A stretch of DNA of 46,965 nucleotides from Sphingomonas sp. AOB5 (GTDB lineage Bacteria > Pseudomonadota > Alphaproteobacteria > Sphingomonadales > Sphingomonadaceae). Below, in pieces: positions 38,688 to 46,848 of this stretch (position 1 is the stretch's first letter; the number at the start of each line of letters is the position of its first letter). Made by a program: the position numbers and the translations under genes. The DNA lies in assembly GCF_029433115.1 (NCBI RefSeq), contig NZ_JARNTV010000027.1, positions 1 to 46,965 on the forward strand. The letters are read 5' to 3'. Under the pieces are notes generated by a model that had not been told where the DNA came from, did not search any database, and saw only the letters and a list, made by a program, of their open reading frames with translations.

Positions 38688-38808
38688 CTCCCCCGGAGGG
38701 GGAGGGGGACCGCGAAGCGGTGGAGGGGTAGTCTCCACAGGCGATGTCGCTCGCGGATAATACCCCTCCGTCAGCCTGCGGCTGCCACCTCCCCCTCCGG
38801 GGGAGGAA
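38688..38808. repeat. REP-like element, copy 2 (inverted relative to copy 1)
   Basis: Begins TCCTCCCCCGGAGGGGGAGG, then ACCGCGAAGCGGTGGAGGGG, and ends CCTCCCCCTCCGGGGGAGGA. It is the inverted counterpart of 30957-31080. Together they bracket the pectate lyase/lacI/TonB block. Confidence 0.85.
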
Positions 38809-39093
38809 TTGAATGCCGACACGCCCGGATCTCCATGCTCACCCACCTTGCAATGTAGGATTTCGCCTGCTGCACTCGGCACGCCGGATCGTCACCCGGC
38901 CGCTCTTTGACAAGCCACCACCCCCGGCAGAATCCTGTCTCCAAAAGGGTAAAATCCAACAGCCAAACCGCCGCTCTCGCGAAACGCCATGCCAGTGTGA
39001 CTCTTGTGACTCTTGCTTCCCCGAAAGGGTAAATGCCGGATCGCCTGGCCATCTCCCTAGGCAGCCCGCCCGTGGCCCGCTAAGCCCGCAGGC
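38809..39093 (+). other. 285-bp gene-free leader before the ABC transporter gene
   Basis: No convincing gene. Two copies of AAAGGGTAAA (38944-38953 and 39024-39033, exactly 80 bp apart) and a tandem GTGACTCTT x2 (38997-39014) stand out and may be binding sites. A 94-codon open frame here is compositionally odd and lacks a ribosome binding site, so it is not called. Confidence 0.4.
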
Positions 39094-40812
39094 ATGAGCG
39101 GGGGTACGGTTTCACGCATGCGCGATCTGTCACGCGCGGTTTCGGCAATGGTGGGGGCGTTCATAAGCTATGCCGGGTGGCGTGGCGTGCACGCGGGCGC
39201 CTGGCTGCTCGCCGCGGCGATCCTCGATGGTGCGGGCGTCCTGCTGCTGGTGCCGATCATCGGCGTCGTGGTGGAAGGCGGCAACGGTTATATCTCGACG
39301 CTGCTGCGCGGTGCCGGACTGGTCACACAGCTTCAGCAACTCGGCGTGCTGATCGCTGCCTTTGTCGCGCTCAGCATGGTGCGCGCCTTCACCCTTTATG
39401 CGCGCGATATGGTGATCGCCCGGCTCCAGACCGGTTTCATCGAGGCCGAGCGCAACCGCGCGATGCGCGCGCTGGCCGAGGCGCCGTGGCACCGCGTTGT
39501 CGGATTGCGCCATGCCCGGGTCACCAACCTCATCACCACCGAGGTGCAGCGGCTGACCTCATCCTCCTTCTCCATGGTTCAGGGCGTGGTGACCGCGGCG
39601 ATGCTGGTGATCCAGGTGGTGATCGCCTTCTCGCTCGCGCCCGGGCTGGCGGCGGTGGCCCTGCTCCTGTTCGGGATCGGCGGCGCGGTGTTCCTCGCGA
39701 CACAGGACAAGACGCACGAGCTGGGCACGAAGCTGGTCCGTTCGGGTCAGGCGATGATGGGCAATGCCGGTGGCTTTCTGACCGGCCTGAAGACAGCGGC
39801 GGCGCAGAATGCCCGCGAGAACTTCGCCGCCGAGTTCGAAGCGATCCAGACCGATATCCGCGCCGGCCAGTTGATCTTCCAGCAGCGGCAGGCACAGGGG
39901 CGGCTGATCTTCGCGATCGTCTCCAGCCTGCTCGGCGCGGGGGTGGTGCTGGCGGGGTTCGGCTTCATGCAGGTCTCGCCCGCGATCCTGATCACCCTGG
40001 TGCTGGTGTTCGGGCGAATGAGCACCCCGGCGATGCAGCTCTACCAGGCGGCGCAGCAGTTCGTGTTCACCCTGCCCAGCTTCGAGGCGGTGCGCGGTCT
40101 GGAAGACGAACTGCGCGGGGATGGAACGACGCTGCCCGATGCGGTGCCGCCGCCCGCCGGAGCGATCGAACTGACCGGTGCCAGCTATCAGCATCCCGGC
40201 GGCCGTGGTGTGCGCGATGCGACGTTGCGGATCGAGCCGGGTGTGTTCGTGGGCGTGGCGGGGCCTTCGGGGGCGGGCAAGACTACGCTGGTCGACATGA
40301 TCGTCGGGCTGCTGTCGCCGCAATCGGGGACGGTCAGCGTCGGTGGCAAGCTGCTCGAGGATGGGCTGCTGGCGGGCTGGGCGGGGCAGATCGCCTATGT
40401 CTCGCAGGAGGGTTTCCTGTTCCACGACACCGTCCGCCGCAACCTGTTGTGGAGCAATCCGCAGGTGGATGACGAGGCAATCGCCGCCGCGCTGGAATTT
40501 GCGGGGGCGACCGAGATCGTGGCGCGGCTGGAGCATGGTCTGGATACGGTCGTCGGCGAGCGCGGCACCTTGCTGTCCGGCGGCGAGCGGCAGCGGATCG
40601 GGTTGGCCCGCGCGCTGCTGCGCAAGCCGCGGCTGCTGGTACTCGACGAAGCGGCCAATGCCATCGATGCGGCGGGTGAGGCGGCGTTGCTCGGCCGGCT
40701 GAAGGCGCTGGATCCCGGCCCGACGATCCTGATGATCTCGCACCGCGAGGAGAGCCTGAGCTGGTGCGATCAGGTGATCCGGGTGGCCGAGGGGCAGGTG
40801 GTGCAGGCGTGA
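39094..40812 (+). CDS. ABC-type exporter, fused membrane and ATPase domains
   Basis: 572-aa half-transporter: a six-helix membrane domain (about 1-325), then an ATPase domain with Walker A GPSGAGKTT (Lys396), Q-loop YVSQEGFLF, signature LSGGERQR, Walker B LLVLDEA and a switch His in MISHRE. The D-loop reads DEAANAID, so the residue after the Walker B Asp is still Glu (functional). It works as a dimer to export peptides, lipids or drugs. The start is uncertain: ATG 39094 lacks a strong ribosome binding site and an in-frame ATG is at 39118. It is coupled to a GNAT acetyltransferase by a GTGA overlap. Substrate unknown. Confidence 0.9.
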   Translation: MSGGTVSRMRDLSRAVSAMVGAFISYAGWRGVHAGAWLLAAAILDGAGVLLLVPIIGVVVEGGNGYISTLLRGAGLVTQLQQLGVLIAAFVALSMVRAFTLYARDMVIARLQTGFIEAERNRAMRALAEAPWHRVVGLRHARVTNLITTEVQRLTSSSFSMVQGVVTAAMLVIQVVIAFSLAPGLAAVALLLFGIGGAVFLATQDKTHELGTKLVRSGQAMMGNAGGFLTGLKTAAAQNARENFAAEFEAIQTDIRAGQLIFQQRQAQGRLIFAIVSSLLGAGVVLAGFGFMQVSPAILITLVLVFGRMSTPAMQLYQAAQQFVFTLPSFEAVRGLEDELRGDGTTLPDAVPPPAGAIELTGASYQHPGGRGVRDATLRIEPGVFVGVAGPSGAGKTTLVDMIVGLLSPQSGTVSVGGKLLEDGLLAGWAGQIAYVSQEGFLFHDTVRRNLLWSNPQVDDEAIAAALEFAGATEIVARLEHGLDTVVGERGTLLSGGERQRIGLARALLRKPRLLVLDEAANAIDAAGEAALLGRLKALDPGPTILMISHREESLSWCDQVIRVAEGQVVQA

Positions 40813-41279
40813 AGTTCAGCCTGCGGCCCGAGACCGATACGGACGAGCCGTTCCTGCGCCGGCTGTTCGTGGCCGGGCGCCGCGACGAGTTCGCGGCGTC
40901 GGGCATGCCGGATGCGCAGATCGAAATGCTGCTGGCCCAGCAATTCAACCTGCAGCGCAGCCATTACCGCGCGGCCTATCCCGATGCCGACTGGTCGGTG
41001 GTCGAGCATCGCGGCGAACCGGTAGGGCGCCTCTATCTCGCAAGGGCGATGGACGGGCGGCACCTGGTCGATATCGCGGTGATGCCGCAGTGGCAGGGCA
41101 AGGGCCTGGGCGCGGCACTGCTGGATCGGGTGCTGGCCGATGCGCAGGCGGCGGGACGGCCGGTGCATCTGAGCGTCCGGCCCTATAATCCGGCGCGGCG
41201 GCTCTATTTGCGCAAGGGGTTCGTCGAGACCGGCACCACCGGCGCCGATGTGGCGATGACGTGGAAGCCGGTCAGTTGA
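40809..41279 (+). CDS. GNAT-family N-acetyltransferase
   Basis: 156-aa acetyl-CoA-dependent acetyltransferase. Motif A reads DIAVMPQWQGKGLGAALLDRVL (CoA pyrophosphate loop QGKGLG), with motif B in LSVRPYNPARRLYLRKGFVETG. Start GTG 40809 overlaps the ABC transporter stop as GTGA, so synthesis is coupled and it may modify the exported molecule or protect against it. The 3' end overlaps the convergent DUF6916-like gene by 8 nt. Confidence 0.9.
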   Translation: MKFSLRPETDTDEPFLRRLFVAGRRDEFAASGMPDAQIEMLLAQQFNLQRSHYRAAYPDADWSVVEHRGEPVGRLYLARAMDGRHLVDIAVMPQWQGKGLGAALLDRVLADAQAAGRPVHLSVRPYNPARRLYLRKGFVETGTTGADVAMTWKPVS

Positions 41280-41568
41280 AGATCGCCTGATAACAGAAGG
41301 TGCCGTCCTCGTTCCGGCCGAAGGGCGAGATGAAGATATCGAGCCGCCCGAGTTCGGCATGGTCCATCGGCAGCACCTGCGAATCGTACATCGCGTCATC
41401 CCGGCCGCCATGGAAGGTCAGTGCGAAGGGCGCGCGGTCGCGGTTGCCCGGCAGGGTGTAGCGCTCGACCTCGATCAGGGTGAGAACATCCTCGTTCCCC
41501 TCGGCATTGACCGCGAAGGCGCTGCCGAGATGGGCCTCGAACGTGTCTGCGGTCAGCGTATCGAGCAT
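41272..41568 (-). CDS. DUF6916-like small protein
   Basis: 98-aa acidic protein with no signal peptide. The pattern LTADTFEAHLGSAF, VLTLIEVERYTLP, FALTFHGG, MDHAELGRLDIFISPFG and the terminal YQAIFN agrees with the DUF6916 family as I remember it (LTLxxV, FSLxFxGP, LGxLxIFxxPxG, YExxFN). Its function is not known. Members often lie near phage-tail-collar-like proteins, but none is present here. Convergent with the acetyltransferase and just downstream of tRNA-Thr on the minus strand. Confidence 0.7.
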   Translation of the reverse strand: MLDTLTADTFEAHLGSAFAVNAEGNEDVLTLIEVERYTLPGNRDRAPFALTFHGGRDDAMYDSQVLPMDHAELGRLDIFISPFGRNEDGTFCYQAIFN

Positions 41569-41586
41569 GCCATCCCCCCTGGATTA

Positions 41587-41662
41587 TGGTGCCGGTTACA
41601 GGAATCGAACCCGTGACCTTCGGTTTACAAAACCGCTGCTCTACCAGCTGAGCTAAACCGGC
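41587..41662 (-). tRNA. tRNA-Thr (UGU anticodon)
   Basis: 76 nt including an encoded CCA end. Acceptor stem GCCGGTT / AACCGGC; D arm GCTCAGCTGGTAGAGC; anticodon loop TTTGTAA with anticodon TGT, U33 and A37; variable loop; T arm with GGTTCGAATCC. The outer pair of the anticodon stem is a G-A mismatch, as in some known tRNA-Thr. It matches bacterial tRNA-Thr(UGU) closely. Confidence 0.95.
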
Positions 41663-41665
41663 ACG

Positions 41666-41691
41666 GGCGTCTCCTTGCGTCAGGAGACGCC
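41666..41691 (-). terminator. Hairpin at the end of the DUF429-like gene
   Basis: Perfect 10-bp stem GGCGTCTCCT / AGGAGACGCC with a 6-nt loop. It overlaps the stop codon (41680-41682) and separates that gene from tRNA-Thr. No U-run. Confidence 0.55.
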
Positions 41692-42561
41692 GAAGGTCCA
41701 GCCTTCCGTCGATGCGACCTTGTCGAGACCGGCGGGATTCCAGAGTGCGGCACTCTGCGCGTTCCGCCGCATCCAGGCCGCGGTGAGGATCGCATCGGTG
41801 GCATGATCGTCATAGCGGGCGAGGGGAGCATGATCCTGTGTGACGCCGAGCTTGCGAAGCGCATCGGCCAGCGAGGACGCGTCGCGCATCTTCGATCGGC
41901 CGCGCGGCAACCCGGCCTCGCGGGCGGCGAGCGAGGTGTATATCTCGACGATCAGCGGTCCGGCGGAGGGAGCGGCGTCGAACGGCCATACCGGCAGGCG
42001 ACCGCCAAGCTGGTGTAAAACGCGCATGCCGGTCAGGCTGGACTTCCCCACCTGCGCAGGGCCGACAAGGTTGAAGCAGCTCGACGGCAGAAGCTGCATG
42101 TCGCGCTGCCGCTCCTCGCACAGTCTCAATCGTCCACGGCCGCCAGGGAACAGGTCGCCGGCAATCTGCTGGATGCGGAAATGGCGGCTGACCTCGGGAT
42201 GACGCAGGAAGCTGATCGCGGCTTCGTGCGGATCCTCCGCGCTCATCGCATCGACCAGTTTCCAAAGCCGGCGCGCATCGGCGGGCGTTTCGTCCCATTC
42301 GGGAAAATAGCAGCCGGCATCGTCGAACGGCAGTGCGGGCGACAGATCTAGCCCGATTAGGGTCGGCGAAGCGTTTGTTGCCTGATCGAGCATCCATTCA
42401 CGGGCCTGCGCCCGCGACCATGCGCGGCCCGGCGGCGGGATCAGGACGGGCGCATCATCCCCCAGTTCGCACATGGCGATCGCGATACCGCGCTGGCGCT
42501 CCCCCTTCGCGCCGGACCAGTCGATCGCGGCGAAGCGGGTGAAGTGGGTGGGTGCGTTCAA
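41680..42561 (-). CDS. DUF429-like protein (RNase H-fold type)
   Basis: 293-aa protein. FAAIDWSGAKGERQRGIAIA at the start resembles the DUF429 pattern in which an acidic RNase H-like strand carries IDWSGA; LIGLDLSPALPF and the Asp-rich YDDHATDAILTAAWMRR near the C-terminus would be the other acidic strands. Start taken at TTG 42561, overlapping the stop of the MmcQ-like gene as TTGA; no ATG fits the homologous start. Third gene of a minus-strand unit with the serine hydrolase and MmcQ/YjbR genes. A nuclease role is a family-level guess. Confidence 0.65.
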   Translation of the reverse strand: MNAPTHFTRFAAIDWSGAKGERQRGIAIAMCELGDDAPVLIPPPGRAWSRAQAREWMLDQATNASPTLIGLDLSPALPFDDAGCYFPEWDETPADARRLWKLVDAMSAEDPHEAAISFLRHPEVSRHFRIQQIAGDLFPGGRGRLRLCEERQRDMQLLPSSCFNLVGPAQVGKSSLTGMRVLHQLGGRLPVWPFDAAPSAGPLIVEIYTSLAAREAGLPRGRSKMRDASSLADALRKLGVTQDHAPLARYDDHATDAILTAAWMRRNAQSAALWNPAGLDKVASTEGWTFGVS

Positions 42562-42905
42562 GGCCGCTCCGCCATCCCCGCGGCGAGGCGCTGGGGCTTC
42601 TTCGCACGATCCCACCAGGCGCGCTGGATATAAAGCTCGATCCGCTCGCGTGCCGACGTGCCGTAGCGGATCAGCAGCATCGGATAGTTGTGATAATGAT
42701 CGGTCTGCCAGAAGGTCTCGGGATCGGTTTCGAACAGGACCTGCTTTTCCGGATGGGTGACCGAAAGTGCGAAGCTCTCCGGCTCGCGGCCGGGGGACAT
42801 GAAGCCCTTGCCGTTGATCTTGGGGCAGGGCGTGCCCCACCATTTCTCCATCACCACGTCCGGGAGCGAGCAGGCATAGGCGACCGCGTCGTCCCAGTCG
42901 TTCAC
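42558..42905 (-). CDS. MmcQ/YjbR-family protein
   Basis: 115-aa small cytosolic protein. The family pattern is visible: VNDWDDAVAYACSLPDVVMEKWWG, CPKINGKGFMSPG, FALSVTHPEKQVLFETDPETFW, YHNYPMLLIRYG and the C-terminal RAWWDRAKKP. YjbR-like folds bind DNA or small ligands, and the function is unsettled. GTG 42905 overlaps the upstream serine-hydrolase stop (GTGA). Confidence 0.85.
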   Translation of the reverse strand: MNDWDDAVAYACSLPDVVMEKWWGTPCPKINGKGFMSPGREPESFALSVTHPEKQVLFETDPETFWQTDHYHNYPMLLIRYGTSARERIELYIQRAWWDRAKKPQRLAAGMAERP

Positions 42906-44305
42906 GGCAGCGCCTTCAGTACGTCCGCCACGAACTTGGGTGCGTCGAACGCGCTGCCCACCGCATCCTCGCCGCGGCGGACCACGACGATCTTGCGCGA
43001 GGGGATGACGAAGATGACCTGGCCGCGATTGCCCTGCGCGGCATAGGTGCCGGCGGGCAGCCCTTGTTCGGGGCCGAACAGCCACAGGGTGGCGCCATAG
43101 CCGGCCCCGCTGGTCGGCTGCGGGCCGCTGGGCGTGGTCATGTACTTCATCCAGCCGGCGGGCAGGATGCGCTGGCCCTGCCAGACGCCATCGGCCATCC
43201 AGAACATGCCGAGCCGCGCAAAGTCGCGCGCCGAGGACCAGACCTGGCTGGAGAGGACGAAATTGCCGCCCGCATCCAGCTCCGCCACGGTGCGGGTCAT
43301 GCCCAGCTTCGCGAACAATTCGGTGCGCGGATAGGCGGCATAGCGGACATCGTTCTTCATCGCGCTGCGCACCACGCGCATCGCCGCCACGATATCGACA
43401 TTGGCGTAGCGGAAGCGTGAGCCCGGCGCAGCCTCGATCGGCCAATAGGCGATCTCCTCGTCGACGGTGGTGCCGCCGAAATAGAGCGCGTCGGTGCGGT
43501 TGCCCGCATAGGCCGTGTGCAGCCCGCTGGCCATGCGCAGCAGATTGTCGAGTGTGATCGTGGCGCGGGTATCGCCCCGCCACAGGCCCGAGGGCTGGCT
43601 GGTGCGGACGAGACCCTGACGGGAGGCGATGCCTGCCAGCGTGCCGGTGATGCTCTTGGCCACCGACCAGGTGCGCTGGGTCGAGTGCGGGCCGAAGCCC
43701 GAGGCATAGCGTTCGGCGACGATCTGACCGTCCTGCACGACGATGACCGAGGTGGTGCGGCCCTGATAGCCGCCGCTCAGCGCCTTGCGCACCGGATCCT
43801 CGAGCGCGGGGATCACGCGCGGGACGAGGCCCGCTTCGCCCATCGGCCAGGGACGGGCATCCATGCTGCCGGCGAAGGGGGTGAAAGGTGCGGTGGGAAC
43901 GCTGGCCGCCAGCGATGGCGCGGTCGAGCCGGGGGGCAGGATCGTGCAGCCGCGGTCATGGCGCCAGTCGGCGCGGCGCGGCGGCAGGTTCTGGTCGAAG
44001 CGGACGGTGACGCTGGCGCCCCAGAGCTGGGGCGTGGCGTTCTTCGTCATGTAACGCGTCACGCTGGCCGCGAGCATCGGGATCAGCGGCTGATAGTCGG
44101 TGTAGATGCCGGTCAGCTCCAGCCCGTCGATCTGCGCCTGGGTGCGGCTGCCGTTGAACATCGCGCTGCAGATGGTCAGCGCCTTGTAGCCCGCGGCGAT
44201 GCTGCGTTCGTAAGCGGTCGGCGTGCGCTGTTGGGCGACGGCAGGCGTGGCGATGGCGAAGGCGGCGATTGCGCATGCGGCCATGCGGAGGCGGGCGAAG
44301 GTCAT
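42902..44305 (-). CDS. secreted class-C beta-lactamase-like serine hydrolase
   Basis: 467-aa periplasmic protein. Signal peptide about 1-25 (AAFAIATPAVAQQ). Class C/6-aminohexanoate-dimer-hydrolase fold: SxxK at Ser214-Lys217 (TWSVAKSITG), Tyr of YxN in FRYANVDIV, and a GNRGQVIFVIP segment in place of KTG. The extra N-terminal ~150 residues are not explained by the core fold. Start ATG 44305 gives a proper leader; an upstream in-frame ATG at 44404 would spoil it. Likely an esterase/amidase rather than an antibiotic-resistance enzyme. No clear Shine-Dalgarno. Confidence 0.87.
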   Translation of the reverse strand: MTFARLRMAACAIAAFAIATPAVAQQRTPTAYERSIAAGYKALTICSAMFNGSRTQAQIDGLELTGIYTDYQPLIPMLAASVTRYMTKNATPQLWGASVTVRFDQNLPPRRADWRHDRGCTILPPGSTAPSLAASVPTAPFTPFAGSMDARPWPMGEAGLVPRVIPALEDPVRKALSGGYQGRTTSVIVVQDGQIVAERYASGFGPHSTQRTWSVAKSITGTLAGIASRQGLVRTSQPSGLWRGDTRATITLDNLLRMASGLHTAYAGNRTDALYFGGTTVDEEIAYWPIEAAPGSRFRYANVDIVAAMRVVRSAMKNDVRYAAYPRTELFAKLGMTRTVAELDAGGNFVLSSQVWSSARDFARLGMFWMADGVWQGQRILPAGWMKYMTTPSGPQPTSGAGYGATLWLFGPEQGLPAGTYAAQGNRGQVIFVIPSRKIVVVRRGEDAVGSAFDAPKFVADVLKALP

Positions 44306-44434
44306 GCTGTGCAAGGAAGCAGAGCGTTTCGCGTTTTGGAAGGCCCAACCGGCAGGTGCCTGCAACTTTCGGTTCCATTGTTGGCGGCACGAATGATAAG
44401 ACAATTCTGATAATAGTGGGCGGAGAGGCGCGAG

Positions 44435-45403
44435 ATGCAGTTACCGGGACCGGGCGTCAGCCGCCGCACCTTGCTGGCCGGATCGGTCGCGGCCGGGGCT
44501 GCGGCGGTGTTGCCGATGCCTGTGCTGGCCGCCGCACCCATCGAACGCTTTCCGATCTGGCCCGGTTCGCCGCCCGGCGGCGAGGGCCTCAGCGTGCGCG
44601 ATGAGACGGTCAAGCGATCGCCGGACGGTCCGCCTGACGACATCGCCTGGCCGCGTGTCGCGACGCCGATGCTCAACGTCGTGCCGCCCGCACAGCCCAA
44701 TGGCCGCGCGATCCTCTATATCCCCGGCGGCGGCTATGCCCGGGTGGCAGTGGGGCGCGAGGGATCGGGGATCGCCCGGCTGTTCGCGGCGCGGGGATAT
44801 ACGGTGTTCGAATTGCTCTACCGCCTGCCGCGCGACGGCTGGGCGGCGGGGCCGGACACGCCGTTACAGGACGCACAGCGCGCGATGCGGCTGATCCGTG
44901 CGGGCGCTTCCAAATGGGGGATCGATCCGGCGCGGGTCGCTGCGATGGGCTTTTCGGCGGGCGGGCATTTGACCGCGCGGCTGGCCGGCCGTTCGGGCCT
45001 GAAGACCTATGAACCGGTGGACGCCGCCGACACGCAATCGGCGCGGCCGACCATGGTGGGACTGTTCTACCCGGTCATCACCATGACCGAACCGAACGCC
45101 CATGCGCATTCGAAGCGCGAACTGCTGGGCGGGAACGCCACGCCCGAGCGGATCGCGCGCTATTCGGCCGAGAATGGTCTGCCTGCCGACATGCCGCCGA
45201 CATTGGTGGCGCATGCGGCGGACGATCCGGTGGTGGGTGTCGCCAACAGCCTGACCATGTTCACGGCGCTACAGGCGGCGAAAATCCCGTCGGAACTCCA
45301 TGTCTTCGAAAAGGGCGGGCACGGCCTGCCGTTGAACGAGCGGGGCAAACCGCATCCTTGGCCGGACCTGTTCGAGCGGTTCGCCCGCAATCACGGCATG
45401 TAG
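44435..45403 (+). CDS. Tat-exported alpha/beta-hydrolase (acetyl-esterase-like)
   Basis: 322-aa secreted esterase. A twin-arginine leader (SRRTLLAGSVAAGAAAVLP) ends at about residue 34. Oxyanion motif YIPGGGY (95-101), nucleophile Ser174 in GFSAGGH, Asp263/264 in AADDP and His296 in KGGHGLP form the catalytic triad. It resembles BD-FAE/acetyl-xylan-esterase-like proteins often found with plant-polysaccharide genes. Start ATG 44435 follows GGCGGAGAGG. Convergent with rarA, divergent from the serine hydrolase. Confidence 0.88.
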   Translation: MQLPGPGVSRRTLLAGSVAAGAAAVLPMPVLAAAPIERFPIWPGSPPGGEGLSVRDETVKRSPDGPPDDIAWPRVATPMLNVVPPAQPNGRAILYIPGGGYARVAVGREGSGIARLFAARGYTVFELLYRLPRDGWAAGPDTPLQDAQRAMRLIRAGASKWGIDPARVAAMGFSAGGHLTARLAGRSGLKTYEPVDAADTQSARPTMVGLFYPVITMTEPNAHAHSKRELLGGNATPERIARYSAENGLPADMPPTLVAHAADDPVVGVANSLTMFTALQAAKIPSELHVFEKGGHGLPLNERGKPHPWPDLFERFARNHGM

Positions 45404-45406
45404 CGG

Positions 45407-46729
45407 CTATTCCCCACGCCGCTGACGGCGCATCTGGTCCCACCATGCCATGCGTTCGGCGATGCGCTTCTCCATCCCGCGTTCGGTGGGGGTGTAGAAG
45501 CTCTGGGCCGGGAGTTCGTCGGGCCAATAGTTCGCGCCGCTGAAGCCGTCCTCGGCATCATGGTCGTACGCGTAATCCTTGCCATAGCCGATGTCCTTCA
45601 TCAGCTTGGTCGGGGCGTTCAGGATATTGTCCGGCGGCATCAGCGAGCCGGTTTCCTTCGCGCTGCGCCATGCGGCCTTTTGCGCGGTATAGACTGCGTT
45701 CGATTTGGGCGCCGTGGCGAGATAGAGGCAGGCCTGCGCGATGGCGAGTTCTCCCTCGGGGCTGCCCAGAAAGTCGTAGGTATCCTTGGCGGCGATGCAC
45801 TGGACCAGCGCGTTGGGGTCGGCCAGCCCGATATCCTCGACCGCGGCGCGGGTGAGGCGGCGCAGCACGTAGAGCGGCTCCTCCCCCGCGGTGAGCATGC
45901 GCGCGAGATAGTAGAGCGCGGCCTGCGGATCGCTGCCGCGGATCGACTTATGCAGCGCCGAGATGATGTTGTAATGACCCTCGCGATCCTTGTCATAGAC
46001 CGCGACGCGGCGCTGGAGCAGTGCTGAAAGTCCTGCGGGATCGAGCGGCGCGGGCAGGTTGACCGAAAACAGCGTCTCCGCCTGATTGAGCAGGAAGCGG
46101 CCATCGCCGTCCGCACTGGCGATCAGCGCGGCGCGGGCAGCTTCGTCGAGGGGGAGGGGACGGCCTTCCAGTTCCTCGGCACGCTGGAGCAACCGGTCGA
46201 GCGCGGCGGCATCGAGCCGGTGGAGGATCAGCACCTGCGCGCGGCTGAGAAGCGCGGCGTTCAGTTCGAACGACGGATTCTCGGTGGTGGCACCGACCAA
46301 AGTGACGGTGCCGTTCTCGACAAAGGGCAGGAAGCCGTCTTGCTGGGCGCGGTTGAAGCGGTGGATCTCGTCCACGAACAACAATGTCTTGCGGCCGATC
46401 CGGGCATGTTCCTTCGCCTCGGCAAAGACCTTCTTCAGATCGGCAACGCCCGAGAACACCGCGCTGATCGCAACGAAGCGCAGGCCCACTGCGTCGGCGA
46501 GCAGGCGCGAGATGGTGGTCTTGCCGGTGCCGGGCGGTCCCCAGAAGATGATCGAGGAGAGGCGGCCGGCGGCGACCATCCGGCCGATTGCGCCTTCCGG
46601 CCCGGTCAGATGCTCTTGTCCGACCACGTCCTCGAGTTTCCGCGGACGCAGGCGATCAGCAAGCGGCGCGCCCTCGGGCAATTCCTCGGGCGGGGCGGTG
46701 GTTTCATGGGTCGCGAAGAGATCGGCCAT
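45407..46729 (-). CDS. rarA: replication-associated recombination protein A (RarA/MgsA), AAA+ ATPase
   Basis: 440-aa AAA+ clamp-loader-like ATPase acting at stalled replication forks. LADRLRPRKLEDVVGQEHL at the start, Walker A GPPGTGKTT (Lys70), Walker B DEIH (Asp120-Glu121), sensor 1 GATTENPSFE, and the C-terminal tetramerisation domain (IRGSDPQAALYYLARML, EDIGLADPNAL, YKDYAYDHDAEDGF-like end region). A core gene. Start ATG 46729. Confidence 0.97.
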   Translation of the reverse strand: MADLFATHETTAPPEELPEGAPLADRLRPRKLEDVVGQEHLTGPEGAIGRMVAAGRLSSIIFWGPPGTGKTTISRLLADAVGLRFVAISAVFSGVADLKKVFAEAKEHARIGRKTLLFVDEIHRFNRAQQDGFLPFVENGTVTLVGATTENPSFELNAALLSRAQVLILHRLDAAALDRLLQRAEELEGRPLPLDEAARAALIASADGDGRFLLNQAETLFSVNLPAPLDPAGLSALLQRRVAVYDKDREGHYNIISALHKSIRGSDPQAALYYLARMLTAGEEPLYVLRRLTRAAVEDIGLADPNALVQCIAAKDTYDFLGSPEGELAIAQACLYLATAPKSNAVYTAQKAAWRSAKETGSLMPPDNILNAPTKLMKDIGYGKDYAYDHDAEDGFSGANYWPDELPAQSFYTPTERGMEKRIAERMAWWDQMRRQRRGE

Positions 46730-46800
46730 CGCCGCCTAGATAGGCCCGGATGCGGTGCTTTGCGAAGGCGCGACATAAAACCTCTTGCAAAAACTCTATC

Positions 46801-46812
46801 AAGATATATCTT
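46801..46812. promoter_or_regulatory. Palindrome AAGATATATCTT before the padR-like gene
   Basis: Perfect 12-bp palindrome in the AT-rich gap between rarA and the plus-strand partial gene, 36 bp before its ATG. It is a likely autoregulatory PadR-type operator and the only strongly AT-rich operator-like motif in this stretch. Confidence 0.5.
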
Positions 46813-46848
46813 AGACGCATCGTGATTCGCTCAATATAGGATTTCAAG

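Noticed and set aside
38813..39097. Possible short gene of 94 codons, Cys/Pro-rich (QCDSCDSCF), before the ABC exporter; considered as an exported-peptide precursor
   Set aside because: No ribosome binding site, overlaps the repeat and the leader motifs, and no lasso-type or other maturation genes are adjacent.
42902..44305. Antibiotic-resistance beta-lactamase
   Set aside because: It has SxxK and YxN but the overall sequence fits the broader class-C-like esterase/amidase group, so resistance is not supported.
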